64,000 nucleotides of DNA, taken from the NCBI RefSeq assembly GCF_033958435.1, contig NC_134160.1:8853001-8917000 (forward strand). The letters run 5' to 3'. Under the pieces are notes generated by a model, which did no database searches, was not told the origin of the DNA, and saw only the letters and a list, made by a program, of their open reading frames with translations. Source of the DNA: Carettochelys insculpta (taxonomy: Eukaryota > Chordata > Testudines > Carettochelyidae). A program made the position numbers and the translations under genes. This document shows positions 61,401-64,000 of this stretch, piece by piece; positions within the stretch are counted from its first letter, which is position 1, and every line of letters starts with the position of its first letter.

Positions 61401-63415
61401 TTGGGAAGTTACAGTTGAAATTCTCTCTCTCTCTCTTTTTTTTTTTTAAATACTTCTCCTTCTCTTAGGTTGGAACAAGATATTAAAAAGTTAAAGGCTG
61501 ACCTGCAGGCAAGCAGGCAAATTGAACAGGAGCTACGTAGCCAGATCAGTTCTCTCACCAGCACGGAGCGGGGAATTCGATCTGAAATTGGACAGCTCCG
61601 ACAAGAAAATGAGCTGCTTCAGAACAAGTATGTTTTGCTACAGAATTGTGTGTAGAGTATGAACTGAGCAGATGCAGCATGTTTAGTTAAAGGTTGGCAG
61701 CACACTAATCTGGGCACTCAGTCAAATCCTATTTACCTTATGGTCTCGCTGATGGTCTCATCATTCAGCATAGCCTATAAGTGTAAGGAAAACAGGGTTT
61801 GTCCCTTTATCTTCAAGAGACTTACTAATAACACTGTCTTATAATTATTAATTAAGTATAAATATGGCTTTCCAAATGTAGCCTAATCATTTTCAATTCT
61901 AGTTGAAAGTGACACATTTCTAAAACTCCTTGGCTATGTTTAGATTACAGGAATTTGTCAACAGTAATTCTTCCAACAAAACTTCTGTCGACAAATTGCA
62001 GCTGAACTACCAAGCAGATCGCAAGAGCAATCCACTCTGTTGAAAGAGAGTGGCTGGACTGCCCAGCTGCTTCATCAGCAAAACAGACAAGGCTGCCCCA
62101 TGTCCTGGAAGCTCTGCCGACAGAGGGCCCCCTGGAATGTACAGACTGGCTTTCTATCGACAGATCTCTGTCAACAGAAGCGTGATGCCTCGTAGGGAGT
62201 GTCATAAGACTGTCGACAAAAGTGCTGTATTCTGTTGATTTACTGTTGACCGAACTCCTTGGGTGTGGACGCTCCCCGGGTTTTATCGACAAAACGCCAG
62301 TTTTTTCAACAAAAATCTGTAGTGTAGACATAGCCCATGAAAACTTTTACTTTAGTGACGTTGGTAATCCATCTTTTCTGCTGCCCTGTATTTTTCAACC
62401 AAAGGTAAATTCTTAAAAAAAAGCTGTCCTCGGTCAAGAAGTCAAGTTTTTATATTATTCAAAATTGCTCATCATATAAACATTTTTTGCCCTCATTCTA
62501 AAGGTATTTCATGCTCTCTGCCAGCACTATAGGTTACACGGGTTTTTCCAAGTAACTGAAGAACTTAATTCTGCCATCATTATTTAACTTAGTGATATTG
62601 GAAGTGTGTACACAAATGTCTTAAGAGATTACTTTAAAGGTCATTTTACTCCCTCTTTTTTTCTACCTCTTAGACGTCTGAAAACTTTTCCATACAGATA
62701 TCTTTACCAAATAAAAATTTTCCTCCTTTTTTTTTTCCTGTGGTGATTAAATCAAACAATCCTTCACTTTTGTACTGATGTCATTGAATCCACTCATGCA
62801 TCTGTGCAAGTTGATTGGAATTTTGCCATTGACAAGATTGGTAGCCAGCACCACCTTTCTCAATGTAATAATGATAACCAAATATATGGTTATTGCTTTA
62901 AGCATCGCGACAGTAAAAATTATTCTAGCACCCCTGCCAATAGGAGTTGAGGATAATAAGGGTCCTGCCAGCAGACATAGTGCACCTCCTTCGGTAGGGC
63001 CCAGTGTGTACTGCTATGGAGACAGTTCTCAGCATTGTAATATTGCCCTGTGAATCTTCAAGTGTTGTTTCATCGCATTTTGGTGCATGGTTATATTGTT
63101 TTTAAAAGACTACTTTAAGTCTGGGGAGCAGTGTACAGTAGGTCCAGCAAGATTAATTTGGATCTTCTCACATTCAAAAAAAAAATATCAGGATAGAATC
63201 TATTTTAAAAGCTTATGCTTATTACTCCTCAGATTACATAATGCCGTACAAATGAAACAAAAAGACAAGCAAACAATCAGCCAGTTGGAGAAAAAACTGA
63301 AAGCAGAGCAAGAGGCACGAGCCTTTGTAGAAAAACAGCTGATGGAGGAAAAGAAAAGAAAGAAGTTGGAAGAAGCGACTGCTGCACGTGCTGTTGCATT
63401 TGCTGCTGCTACCAG
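12653..63415 (+). CDS. MACO1: MACO1 (macoilin) gene, coding exons 1-8, 3' part missing
   Basis: Eight exons (12653-12732, 33117-33258, 35993-36119, 39536-39659, 40681-40859, 43171-43669, 61469-61627, 63233-63415) join in frame to 1493 coding bases, about 498 residues. They match vertebrate macoilin closely; human macoilin has 664 residues, so roughly a quarter lies past the window. Macoilin is an ER and nuclear-envelope membrane protein, best known in neurons, where the nematode orthologue affects excitability and chemosensory behaviour. Visible order: basic N-terminus, hydrophobic segments at residues about 28-48, 75-95, 98-108, 122-140 and 158-172, a polar Lys/Ser/Asn-rich linker (about 175-380), then a coiled coil (from about 384). 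Introns 1 (20.4 kb) and 6 (17.8 kb) are enlarged by transposons. No frameshift or premature stop was found. Confidence 0.95.
15985..16337. mobile_element. Non-autonomous hAT-like element
   Basis: The left end CATTGGTGGCCAAACTGTGG and the right end ...ACGGCCACCTCTG are inverted versions of the CAGRGGTGGCC hAT terminus. 'tttgtgagccacgcgtggctctttta' next to the left end resembles the element at 1014-1728. No exact TSD survives. Confidence 0.6.
16383..16409. repeat. (TA)n microsatellite
   Basis: About 13 uninterrupted TA dinucleotides lie between 'cagttta' and 'tgtaaacc'. A simple repeat in MACO1 intron 1. Confidence 0.9.
16850..17285 (+). mobile_element. CR1 LINE 3' end
   Basis: The plus strand encodes the C-terminus of CR1 ORF2 (GRFRVDIRKNFPTVRVVKH then LSLEILKSRLDRH, 17015-17197). 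It is followed by the CR1 3' UTR 'ggacttgatgacctctcgcgatcccttccaattgtaggg'. Truncation at the 5' end is normal for CR1. Confidence 0.85.
18452..18668. repeat. Inverted repeat: flank of a hAT element copied inside it
   Basis: Bases 18452-18522 and 18598-18668 are inverted copies about 70 long. The left arm reads 'ttctgaatacgacata', 'gttagaactta' and 'ctttcaggtagtttaaggcaggtgtgggga'; the reverse complement of the right arm repeats this with scattered changes. The arms include about 60 bases of left flanking host DNA, the 8-base TSD and the first bases of the element at 18512. A copy of the flank has therefore been inserted, inverted, inside the element. Confidence 0.85.
18512..19198. mobile_element. 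hAT element with exact 8-bp TSD and internal rearrangement
   Basis: The termini are CAGGTGTGGGGAGCC and, reversed, CAGGGGTGGGGAACC. Both sides carry the same 8-mer GTTTAAGG (18504-18511 and 19199-19206), the length expected of hAT transposases. The interior has a snap-back of the left end plus flank (18592-18668), then G-rich low-complexity sequence with spurious frames (18613-19080 minus). A relative in reverse orientation lies at about 49150-49648. It encodes no transposase. Confidence 0.85.
19761..20165. mobile_element. MITE with TCTACACTAG termini and TA target site
   Basis: The ends are GGCCGTGTCTACACTAGCCC and, inverted, GCTACATCTACACTAGTCC, with TA at 19759-19760 and 20166-20167. Subterminal sequence is also inverted (cattagcatgcaggtggctgcggc against its complement), with 'tttcgaaaagga' repeats inside. 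It is non-coding. Terminal similarity to the elements at 25675 and 61932 suggests related families. Confidence 0.7.
20470..20870 (-). mobile_element. CR1 LINE 3' end (minus)
   Basis: On the minus strand, 20853-20656 encodes a CR1 ORF2 C-terminus (RFKTNKRKFFFTQCTVNLWN then SLPEDALKARTL and EFKKELDKYLE). It is followed by a 3' UTR with 'gggctagatggacctttcatctgacccagtatggc' and 'ttatgttct' at the end. Truncated at the 5' end. Confidence 0.9.
25065..25403. mobile_element. Non-autonomous hAT-like element
   Basis: The left terminus CAGGGGTGAGCAAACT and the right terminus TTTGCTCACCCCTG are perfect inverted repeats over 14 bases. Flanking 8-mers AACTAGGG and ACTTAGGC are alike but not identical. 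The AT-rich interior codes for nothing. Confidence 0.75.
25675..26069. mobile_element. MITE with TCTACACTACAG termini (copy 1)
   Basis: The ends are GGCTACATCTACACTACAG and, reversed, GGCCGTGTCTACACTACAG. The interior is rich in 'tgtcgacagaag'/'tgtcaacaga' repeats. A second copy lies at 61932-62335. A 137-codon frame across it (25648-26061) is fortuitous. No clear TSD is left. Confidence 0.7.
26658..26947 (-). mobile_element. Penelope-like element, 5'-truncated tail with TSD
   Basis: This 290-base insertion is bounded by a 12-base duplication, TATTAGCACTCT (26646-26657 and 26948-26959). Reversed, it matches the 3' region of the large PLE at 50262-53662: the 'ggctcaatctaattcttgacc' stretch, the 'tttgctcaccttgat' stretch, the hammerhead-like core and the 'gacttgactgctttttgtttt' tail. 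It has no inverted partner arm. It abuts the 5' end of the APE-RT LINE. Confidence 0.85.
26700..26750 (-). ncRNA. Hammerhead-ribozyme-like core in PLE tail
   Basis: On the minus strand CTGAAGA (26744-26738) is followed by a perfect stem II, GTGGG-TCTGT-CCCAC (26736-26722), then GAAA (26721-26718). This is the order of the hammerhead core, CUGANGA / stem II / GAAA. Hammerheads are known from PLEs. Stem I is poor because the downstream ACCAT partner is mutated, so activity is doubtful. Confidence 0.5.
26960..30305 (+). mobile_element. Near full-length APE-RT LINE (RTE/BovB-like)
   Basis: A plus-strand non-LTR retrotransposon of about 3.3 kb. It has an apurinic-type endonuclease, reverse transcriptase and a C-terminal CCHH zinc-knuckle-like motif, then a short 3' UTR ending near 'gactgaaggatgcctccac'. 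The left boundary is uncertain: the PLE tail at 26658-26947 ends just upstream. I place it with RTE/BovB-like elements from size and motif order, but the clade needs a tree. It lies in MACO1 intron 1 in the same orientation as the gene. Confidence 0.8.
27051..30256 (+). pseudogene. LINE ORF: APE endonuclease, RT and zinc motif, three frameshifts
   Basis: Segment one (27051-28736, 561 codons) carries the endonuclease: CWNVRTM, ALQEMRL, ISAYAP, YILGDFNARVGAD, LDVVIARRNN and DTDHSLV. Segment two (about 28720-29037) starts the RT with YKNKGDRSDCNNYRGISLLS and FIDLTKAFDLV. Segment three (29010-30011) has SGVKQGCVLAPTLFGIFF, then the catalytic FADD (about 29336) and LYGSETWTL. Segment four (29969-30256) has KDVCKRDL and CKRCSKDCHSHVGLHSQ. 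Breaks are at about 28722-28735, at about 29008 (one base lost in 'agcaggatgg') and at about 29962 (a small deletion after GKRPP). No internal stop lies within a segment, so inactivation is fairly recent. Segment one has no obvious ATG before the endonuclease. Confidence 0.85.
30306..31175. other. Intron 1 stretch with no clear element
   Basis: About 870 bases of AT-rich intron. An A-run of about 20 bases (30987-31006) is the only notable feature. It may be the tail of an unrecognised retroposed sequence, but nothing upstream of it is recognisable. Confidence 0.4.
31176..31630. mobile_element. Non-autonomous hAT-like element with G-rich interior
   Basis: Termini TGGGGTTCAGCAATA and, inverted, CAGGGGCTGCCACCA are flanked by ACTAATGT (31168-31175) and ATTAATGT (31631-31638), an 8-base TSD with one mismatch. 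The left subterminal part ('gggctactccaagaatttgg') is a familiar sauropsid hAT sequence. The interior 31260-31480 is G-rich low-complexity DNA. Confidence 0.65.
31710..31835 (+). repeat. MIR/CORE-SINE-like fragment
   Basis: 'ccaatggttgaagtgttggattgagagttgggctatttggtttc' followed by 'gtgatcttagatcacttgtatctccatattcccatttttaaa' follows the MIR core order on the plus strand, highly diverged. Confidence 0.45.
31855..32316. mobile_element. hAT-like element with nested second element
   Basis: The left terminus CAAGGTTGGAGAAACTATGG and the right end 'ggtgggtcagtgaccctgcaccaagaaagttcccccc' belong to the hAT family of 18512. Flanks are CTTTAAAG (31847-31854) and CTTAAAAG (32317-32324), 7 of 8 identical. 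Inside, about 32020-32205 resembles the element at 45400-45580 (shared 'ctagttagcagagcaccca' and 'gtgtacataaaattattctgc'), so it looks like a nested insertion. Confidence 0.65.
32795..33000 (-). mobile_element. CR1 LINE 3' tail (minus)
   Basis: 'tcatagagctggaagggaccttgagaggtcattgagtccagtcccctgc' is the reverse complement of the conserved CR1 3' UTR. It continues with 'caggacccataccatccctgacag' and 'aatctcccaatgctcaacctactgagctatccctcc'. It ends just before MACO1 exon 2. Confidence 0.85.
33117..33258 (+). CDS. MACO1: MACO1 exon 2 (residues 27-74)
   Basis: Acceptor TTTACAG, donor TTG|GTAAGT. The 142 bases encode the first hydrophobic segment (TFLYLKFLVVWALVLLADFV), then LEFRFEYLWPFWLFIRSVYD and SFRYQGL, as in human macoilin. 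The exon joins exon 1 through a split Ser codon (AG|T). Confidence 0.95.
33313..33518. mobile_element. Tc1/mariner-type element (family 2, second copy)
   Basis: It shares ends and subterminal sequence with 3516-3752 ('ttccatgttgagaac', 'gaatttcg', 'cacaaatacctgaattc'). TA flanks it (33311-33312 and 33519-33520). It is 54 bases into MACO1 intron 2. Confidence 0.55.
33600..33830 (+). repeat. MIR/CORE-SINE-like fragment
   Basis: 'agcactaacctaggacttgagagacctatgttccagttcc', 'gaccttgtttaaatcatttagtctcttcacacttcagtttcc' and 'taaaatgagaataatag' follow the MIR core and 3' consensus on the plus strand. One of the better-preserved copies. Confidence 0.65.
33831..35029. other. MACO1 intron 2 interior, mostly featureless
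   Basis: AT-rich intron. A possible old minus-strand CR1 tail lies near 34780-34870 ('ctaatggtccatctaggccagtgtcct'). Nothing else is recognisable. Confidence 0.4.
35030..35488. mobile_element. Tc1/mariner-type element (family 1 termini) with GC-rich interior
   Basis: The left end CAGGTTGCACCTCCCTTGTCTGG after TA (35028-35029), and the right part 'gccagacgagagagtaccagatttcagaagtgc', match the termini of family 1 (2419 and 56000). The interior is GC-rich with 'cagccctggggcagtctt' type repeats, unlike those copies. Long frames across it on both strands are compositional. Confidence 0.6.
35545..35735. mobile_element. Palindromic pair of PLE tails
   Basis: Two inverted copies of a PLE tail meet near 35625-35635: left arm about 35548-35622, right arm about 35637-35712. 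Each holds 'gtgggtctgtcccacgaaagctcatcagctaataaatcat' in one orientation. The right arm extends further ('gaagatacagagtaacac'). I could not find a convincing TSD here. Confidence 0.7.
35993..36119 (+). CDS. MACO1: MACO1 exon 3 (residues 75-117)
   Basis: Acceptor TTCTCAG, donor ACAG|GTGAGT. The 127 bases encode hydrophobic AFSVFFVCVAFTSNIICLLF, then IPIQWLFFAASTYVWVQYVW and HT, identical in type to human macoilin membrane segments. The last base starts a split Glu codon. Confidence 0.95.
36860..37146 (+). mobile_element. PLE 3' tail (single, plus)
   Basis: 'attgatagtgggccatttccaccttgctgaatagaccttg', 'cactcatgcatctgatgaaacgggtctttgcccatgaaagcttatgctcc' and 'ataaggtggcacaaaacttcttgtt' match the most common turtle-type PLE tail. 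The left boundary is approximate. It lies in MACO1 intron 3 in sense orientation. Confidence 0.7.
37055..37125 (+). ncRNA. Hammerhead-ribozyme-like core in PLE tail
   Basis: CTGATGA (37065-37071), a stem II with GGG/CCC and a C-A mismatch in the outer pairs (37073-37088), GAAA (37089-37092), then GCTTATGCTC. The last can form a three-pair stem III (A-GC/GC-U) with a UUAU loop, leaving CUC as cleavage triplet. Stem I is limited to CAU/AUG with a bulge. Fold is inferred by eye. Confidence 0.5.
37686..38520. repeat. TIR element with internal tandem array
   Basis: The ends are inverted: AGGGTGACCATATTCC at 37686, and the reverse complement of 'ggatggtcacct' at 38509-38520. Next to them lie 'ataagggacaccctg' and 'aaatacagggctgtcctgccc'. 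The middle (about 37940-38400) repeats a degenerate unit built on 'ccagtttcctggctcc.g.gagtggcaggagcc' roughly five times. It is non-coding and resembles a widespread sauropsid DNA element; the superfamily is uncertain. Confidence 0.6.
38521..39535. other. Intron 3 stretch with unexplained open frame
   Basis: A frame of 154 codons (38720-39184) is open, but its composition is not protein-like for any family I know, and no domain, splice site or promoter accompanies it. I treat it as chance or an unrecognised old repeat. Confidence 0.35.
39536..39659 (+). CDS. MACO1: MACO1 exon 4 (residues 117-158)
   Basis: Acceptor TCCATAG, donor CTG|GTAAGC. The 124 bases encode ERGVCLPTVSLWILFVYIEA and AIRFKDLKNFHVDLCRPFAA, with a membrane segment at about 122-140. 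The exon ends in the first two bases of Cys158. Confidence 0.95.
40681..40859 (+). CDS. MACO1: MACO1 exon 5 (residues 158-218)
   Basis: Acceptor TTTCTAG, donor GAAG|GTAGGC. The 179 bases encode IGYPVVTLGFGFKSYVSYKM (last hydrophobic segment), then the charged RLRKQKEVQKENEFYMQLLQ and QALPPEQQMLQRQEREAEE. The change from membrane to soluble, helical sequence falls within this exon. Confidence 0.95.
41000..41520 (-). mobile_element. Possible solo LTR of an endogenous retrovirus
   Basis: Reversed, it starts TGTCAGGCTACGAGC and ends ...GGCAGTTCA. A TATA-like 'actatatagtcac' lies in the middle and AATAAA ('gcaataaacctgg') near the end. This layout is LTR-like. No TSD, internal coding region or primer-binding site is seen, so it is a weak call. 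Confidence 0.3.
41521..43170. other. MACO1 intron 5 remainder, nothing recognised
   Basis: AT-rich intron of about 1.65 kb with short A and T runs. No gene, repeat boundary or RNA could be supported. A good acceptor (gctgttgcag) ends it. Confidence 0.5.
43171..43669 (+). CDS. MACO1: MACO1 exon 6 (residues 218-384)
   Basis: The largest exon in view (499 bases), between GTTGCAG and GTA AG|GTAAGT. It encodes the polar, probably disordered linker: AAKGLSDMDSSVLLQHNGGI, a Lys-rich EYREKGKEKDKDAKKHNL, NLLKEDSCTASSKNYKN, and a Ser/Lys stretch (SSSTKNEKKQKCTSKSPSTH), ending LSKPDALVR. Spacing and sequence follow human macoilin, with minor changes. Confidence 0.95.
43775..44005 (+). repeat. MIR/CORE-SINE
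   Basis: The best MIR copy here: 'agcgtggcctaatgattataaaaacagactggga', 'gtgaccataagcaaatcattttactgcgccatccttagttt', 'ctcctctgtaaaatgggtttat', 'acctacctcacagggttgttgtgaggcat'. Core and 3' region are in plus orientation. Confidence 0.8.
45400..45580. mobile_element. Small non-autonomous DNA element (hAT-like)
   Basis: The ends CAGTGTTCCTTTTAAG and 'attggaaacactgg' are inverted. Interior 'gctggttagcagagtgccca' and 'ggtgcacataacaaaatttattctac' also occur in the nested element near 32020-32205. Confidence 0.5.
46751..46982. mobile_element. Small TIR element
   Basis: The left 'tagggatgttaactgc' and right 'ggcgtttacatccctgg' are inverted (consensus CAGGGATGTAAAC). The interior is GC-rich with a 'ttaattaattaataattt' tract before the right end. 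No TSD is clear; superfamily not assigned. Confidence 0.5.
47985..48050 (-). mobile_element. Short PLE tail remnant
   Basis: 'ggtagttgtgttagtctgtatctgcaaacaaaatgaggagttatgcggcacctt' is the reversed terminal part of a PLE tail ('ggtgccgcataactcctcattttg', '...cagatacagactaacac'). Confidence 0.65.
48051..48592. mobile_element. Composite hAT-like sequence with 22-bp tandem
   Basis: 'ggctggatccaggaaagctgt' is repeated in tandem near 48130-48180. From about 48280, 'attcccaacatatgggtcg', 'gttgccaactgggcagctctgagc' and the end 'aaaaaagttggacacccctg' are typical of hAT non-autonomous elements. The outer limits are not defined. Confidence 0.5.
49150..49648. mobile_element. hAT-like element related to 18512-19198, reversed
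   Basis: The right end 'tcccaactgattttgctgtgggtcagcggcctcccctg' is the reversed left end of that family, and 'ctctcatttttggctccacc' matches its interior reversed. The middle is C-rich low-complexity DNA (49195-49440). This copy shows the normal order of the left end, which exposes the rearrangement at 18512. Confidence 0.55.
49649..49722 (-). mobile_element. PLE tail remnant
   Basis: 'aaagactaacagatgtagttgggcatacacttttatggataaaacccactttatcaga' reversed gives CTGATAAAGTGGGTTTTATCC...AAAAGTGTATGCCC. This is a decayed hammerhead-tail of the type at 37055. Confidence 0.6.
50295..50350 (-). ncRNA. Hammerhead-ribozyme-like core in PLE tail
   Basis: On the minus strand: CTGAAGA (50343-50337), perfect stem II GTGGG-TCTGT-CCCAC (50335-50321), GAAA (50320-50317). 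Upstream ATGGT and downstream ACCAT can pair as part of stem I with a small bulge; stem III would be very short (A-U, G-C). The best-preserved core in the window. Activity is unproven. Confidence 0.55.
50475..51661 (-). pseudogene. PLE minus arm: RT C-terminus and GIY-YIG endonuclease, broken
   Basis: Read on the minus strand from the junction: NIFMADLEQRFLSS, the RT catalytic motif LRYIDDIFMIW, then FLDTTVLIKDGLISTTLYRK and the thumb/linker region to 51176. Further frames carry QPPNLMRILTNSHSSVLEPF and the endonuclease motif (CQQCPDALYIGQTSNSLRQR, 50801-50700). Several indels split it into at least three frames, including one in the segment before the GIY-YIG domain. It keeps the tyrosine of 'YIG', which the plus arm has lost. 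It starts in RT motif B and has no start codon of its own. Confidence 0.85.
51663..53409 (+). pseudogene. PLE plus arm: RT and GIY-YIG endonuclease, one frameshift and a stop
   Basis: From the junction it encodes QEAARQLSDTTFYRPLSADP, FYLLPKIHKPGNPGRPIISG, RT motif A (ATMDVEALYTNIPH), motif B (SGTAMGTSMAPQCANIF), then, after a one-base deletion at about 52297, motif C (YIDD at 52321-52332). A TGG to TGA stop follows at 52345-52347. The frame from 52432 to 53409 is open: RT thumb, linker, and a GIY-YIG nuclease (NIIYAIVCQQCPDALCIGQT then SNSLRQRVNGHKTDI) ending HYRGLSAYLAQSNS. The 'YIG' tyrosine is Cys here. The element's N-terminus is missing, so the plus arm is 5'-truncated too. Confidence 0.88.
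53535..53590 (+). ncRNA. Degenerate hammerhead-like core in plus-arm PLE tail
   Basis: CTGAATA (53542-53548) replaces CTGAAGA, losing the core G. Stem II (53550-53564) and GAAA (53565-53568) are intact, as are flanking ATGGT and ACCAT. The lost core G predicts inactivity, in contrast with the partner arm. Confidence 0.45.
53952..54120. mobile_element. Palindromic PLE tails in one 14-bp TSD
   Basis: A 169-base insertion lies between CTGTTTCAAGAAAG at 53938-53951 and at 54121-54134. The left arm is the reversed terminus ('atgttagtctggatctgtaacagcaacaaagggtcctgtggcacc'); the right arm repeats it forward after a hammerhead-like CTGAAGA/stem II (54038-54060), whose GAAA has decayed. The arms pair over about 43 bases. 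Confidence 0.88.
54140..54440. repeat. C-rich low-complexity sequence
   Basis: A pyrimidine-rich tract of degenerate 'ctccagccctc', 'ctgcgctccc' type units, similar in kind to the interiors of the hAT elements at 1150 and 49195. Open frames here are compositional. A short G run and 'gagagagagg' follow at 54465-54505. Confidence 0.5.
56000..56317. mobile_element. Tc1/mariner-type non-autonomous element (family 1, second copy)
   Basis: The ends CAGGTCAAACCTCTTTAATC and, reversed, CAGGTTGAACTTCTAATCC are flanked by TA at 55998-55999 and 56318-56319. It aligns end to end with 2419-2742. Non-coding. Confidence 0.8.
56385..56573. mobile_element. Palindromic PLE tails in one 12-bp TSD
   Basis: A 189-base insertion lies between AGTCTAAAGATG at 56373-56384 and at 56574-56585. 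The left arm is the reversed tail ('gtgttagtctgtagcttcgagaacaagaagaagtcttgtggcacc', then 'ggagcataagcttttgtgggcaaagcc'). The right arm starts near 56502 (CTGATGAAAGCTTATGCTCC) and ends '...cttgttgttctt'. The left arm still contains the stem II sequence; the right arm has lost it. Confidence 0.88.
57179..57496. mobile_element. Tigger/pogo-like MITE (family 3, reversed copy)
   Basis: The reverse complement aligns with 9962-10295 ('agtaaactctttcatatctggcagccctgg', 'ctagcagtgcatatcacta', 'accaacaacagtagtattgtacact'). TA flanks at 57177-57178 and 57497-57498. The terminal G at the right end is mutated. Confidence 0.75.
58742..58990 (-). mobile_element. Possible LTR fragment
   Basis: Reversed, it runs from TGTGACAGTGATATTTC to ...CTGGTGACA, with 'ctaataaagcttctgttctacc' (a polyadenylation signal context common in retroviral LTRs) in its 3' part. 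No TSD or internal region is visible, so LTR status is tentative. Confidence 0.35.
59187..59483. mobile_element. Palindromic PLE tails in one 11-bp TSD
   Basis: A 297-base insertion lies between TTTATTACTGT at 59176-59186 and at 59484-59494. Left arm about 59187-59318, right arm about 59322-59483. They are inverted copies that meet almost symmetrically at 'cagtacaaaactgacggttttagttctgtactg'. Both include the hammerhead region and tail; the right arm is about 30 bases longer at its terminus ('agtacagactaacatggctacc'). Confidence 0.9.
59345..59400 (+). ncRNA. Hammerhead-ribozyme-like core in PLE tail
   Basis: CTGAGGA (59351-59357; position 7 of the core is variable), stem II GTGGG...CCCAC with a loop enlarged by a C run (59359-59377), then GAAA (59378-59381). 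AGAT before the core can pair with ATCT at about 59389-59392. Eroded, structural call only. Confidence 0.42.
61469..61627 (+). CDS. MACO1: MACO1 exon 7 (residues 384-437)
   Basis: Acceptor TCTCTTAG, donor AACAA|GTATGT. The 159 bases encode LEQDIKKLKADLQASRQIEQ, ELRSQISSLTSTERGIRSEI and GQLRQENELLQN, a heptad-patterned start of the macoilin coiled coil. Reading on past the donor would soon meet a stop, so splicing is required. Confidence 0.95.
61932..62335. mobile_element. MITE with TCTACACTACAG termini (copy 2)
   Basis: The ends GGCTATGTTTAGATTACAG and, reversed, GGCTATGTCTACACTACAG match the element at 25675-26069, as do interior 'gtcgacaaa' and 'tgtcaacagaag' repeats and 'gcaagagcaatcc'. 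It lies in MACO1 intron 7. Frames across it are fortuitous. Confidence 0.7.
62336..63232. other. MACO1 intron 7 remainder, nothing recognised
   Basis: AT-rich intron with T runs near 62727-62740. No repeat or RNA could be assigned. It ends with the acceptor CTCCTCAG. Confidence 0.5.
63233..63415 (+). CDS. MACO1: MACO1 exon 8 (residues 437-498)
   Basis: Acceptor CTCCTCAG, donor ACCAG|GTACTT. The 183 bases encode LHNAVQMKQKDKQTISQLEK, KLKAEQEARAFVEKQLMEEK and KRKKLEEATAARAVAFAAAT, continuing the coiled coil exactly as in human macoilin. The split Arg codon would be completed by exon 9, which is not in the window. Confidence 0.95.
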
Positions 63416-64000
63416 GTACTTACCTCTATTTTAGTCTCTGTTTTGCTTAATAGCCATTTCTTTGGGATTGCAGTAGCTGAAAAGGCTTTACATAATTATC
63501 TATTCCAAAGTAAGGTATTGCCTTTCGTTGCAGAGTTGGCTCTTAAAGGGACACCAACTTAAAGATCTCACTTGTGTGCTTTTTTCCCCTCAGTGGCCAA
63601 AATTAAAAATAGTGTCTAAGGCCCAAACCTGCAACTGGTTTGCACGGCAGATCCCTTCACATATATGAAGCCTGAAATCAGTGAGGCTCTATGTAAACAA
63701 AGGAGTCCATCCTTGTAGAACAACTTGCAAGATTGGGGCCAAAGATTTCTAAAATTGAAAAAACAAAGGGGAAAATATTTTCCTTGATTTGTTTTGATGA
63801 TTACATGGCACATTGGACAGCACTCATGATCACTCTTATAGTTTCCTCTGAATACTCAGTTTTCCCTGTCAGTTGTGGGTCCTTTCACACAACGAAAGGG
63901 AATCAGAAATACATAATTAAAATAGGAGACTGTGATGTGACAGAAGATTGCTGAGGGGCTTTGCATTATGTGCATTATGATGGATGTAAAACCTGTCTTT
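63416..64000. other. MACO1 intron 8 (partial), nothing recognised
   Basis: The first 585 bases of intron 8. A short piece near 63620-63740 ('ggcccaaacctgcaactggtttgcac...') looks like an old dispersed repeat. No exon-like sequence was found. Confidence 0.5.

Larger units (their letters stand above)
43670..61468 (+). other. MACO1 intron 6 (17.8 kb)
   Basis: Bounded by AG|GTAAGT at 43669 and TCTCTTAG at 61468. It carries a MIR, hAT and mariner elements, a possible LTR and most of the PLE insertions of the window. I see nothing recognisable in 44010-45395, 45590-46745, 46985-47980, 54485-55995, 57500-58740 or 59495-61468, apart from short homopolymer and CT runs. Confidence 0.85.

Noticed and set aside
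61469..61655. 61-residue free-standing small protein
   Set aside because: It is MACO1 exon 7 read through its donor site. Splicing to exon 8 restores the known coiled coil.

Overview
The window is vertebrate nuclear DNA: intron-rich, AT-rich, with one CpG island and dense interspersed repeats. CR1 and MIR/CORE-SINE-like pieces, many hAT and Tc1/mariner non-autonomous elements, an APE-type LINE and Penelope-like elements (PLEs) together suggest a non-avian sauropsid, most likely a turtle. The taxon is an inference from repeat content, not a proof.

Two host genes lie head to head. On the minus strand are exons 2 (431-617) and 1 (4894-5035) of an Rh blood-group gene (RHCE/RHD family, Amt/Mep/Rh superfamily); the rest of the gene lies to the left of the window. 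On the plus strand are the first eight coding exons (12653-63415) of MACO1 (macoilin, formerly TMEM57). They encode about 498 residues: the N-terminal membrane segments, the lysine-rich linker and the start of the coiled coil. The last exons lie to the right of the window. All eight MACO1 exons and both RH exons have GT/AG sites and compatible phases. Human RHCE and MACO1 have the same head-to-head order, so this is a conserved syntenic block. MACO1 starts in a CpG island with at least eight inverted CCAAT boxes. The RH start has two GATA motifs within about 170 bp.

Everything else is intronic or intergenic and dominated by transposons. Several can be delimited to the base by target-site duplications (TSDs): hAT elements at 18512-19198, 31176-31630 and 31855-32316; TA-flanked mariner/Tigger-type elements at 2419, 3516, 9962, 19761, 56000 and 57179; and PLE insertions at 26658-26947, 50262-53662, 53952-54120, 56385-56573 and 59187-59483. 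A nearly full-length APE-RT LINE broken by three frameshifts lies in MACO1 intron 1 (about 26960-30305).

The most striking signal is that PLE insertions repeatedly consist of two element ends joined head to head, with one perfect 11-14 bp TSD around the whole palindrome. Their tails carry a hammerhead-ribozyme-like core (CUGANGA, stem II, GAAA). The largest unit (50262-53662) holds reverse transcriptase and GIY-YIG endonuclease sequence in both arms. A second oddity is a hAT copy (18512-19198) that contains an inverted copy of its own flanking DNA. No prokaryotic features, CRISPR arrays, rRNA or tRNA genes were seen.
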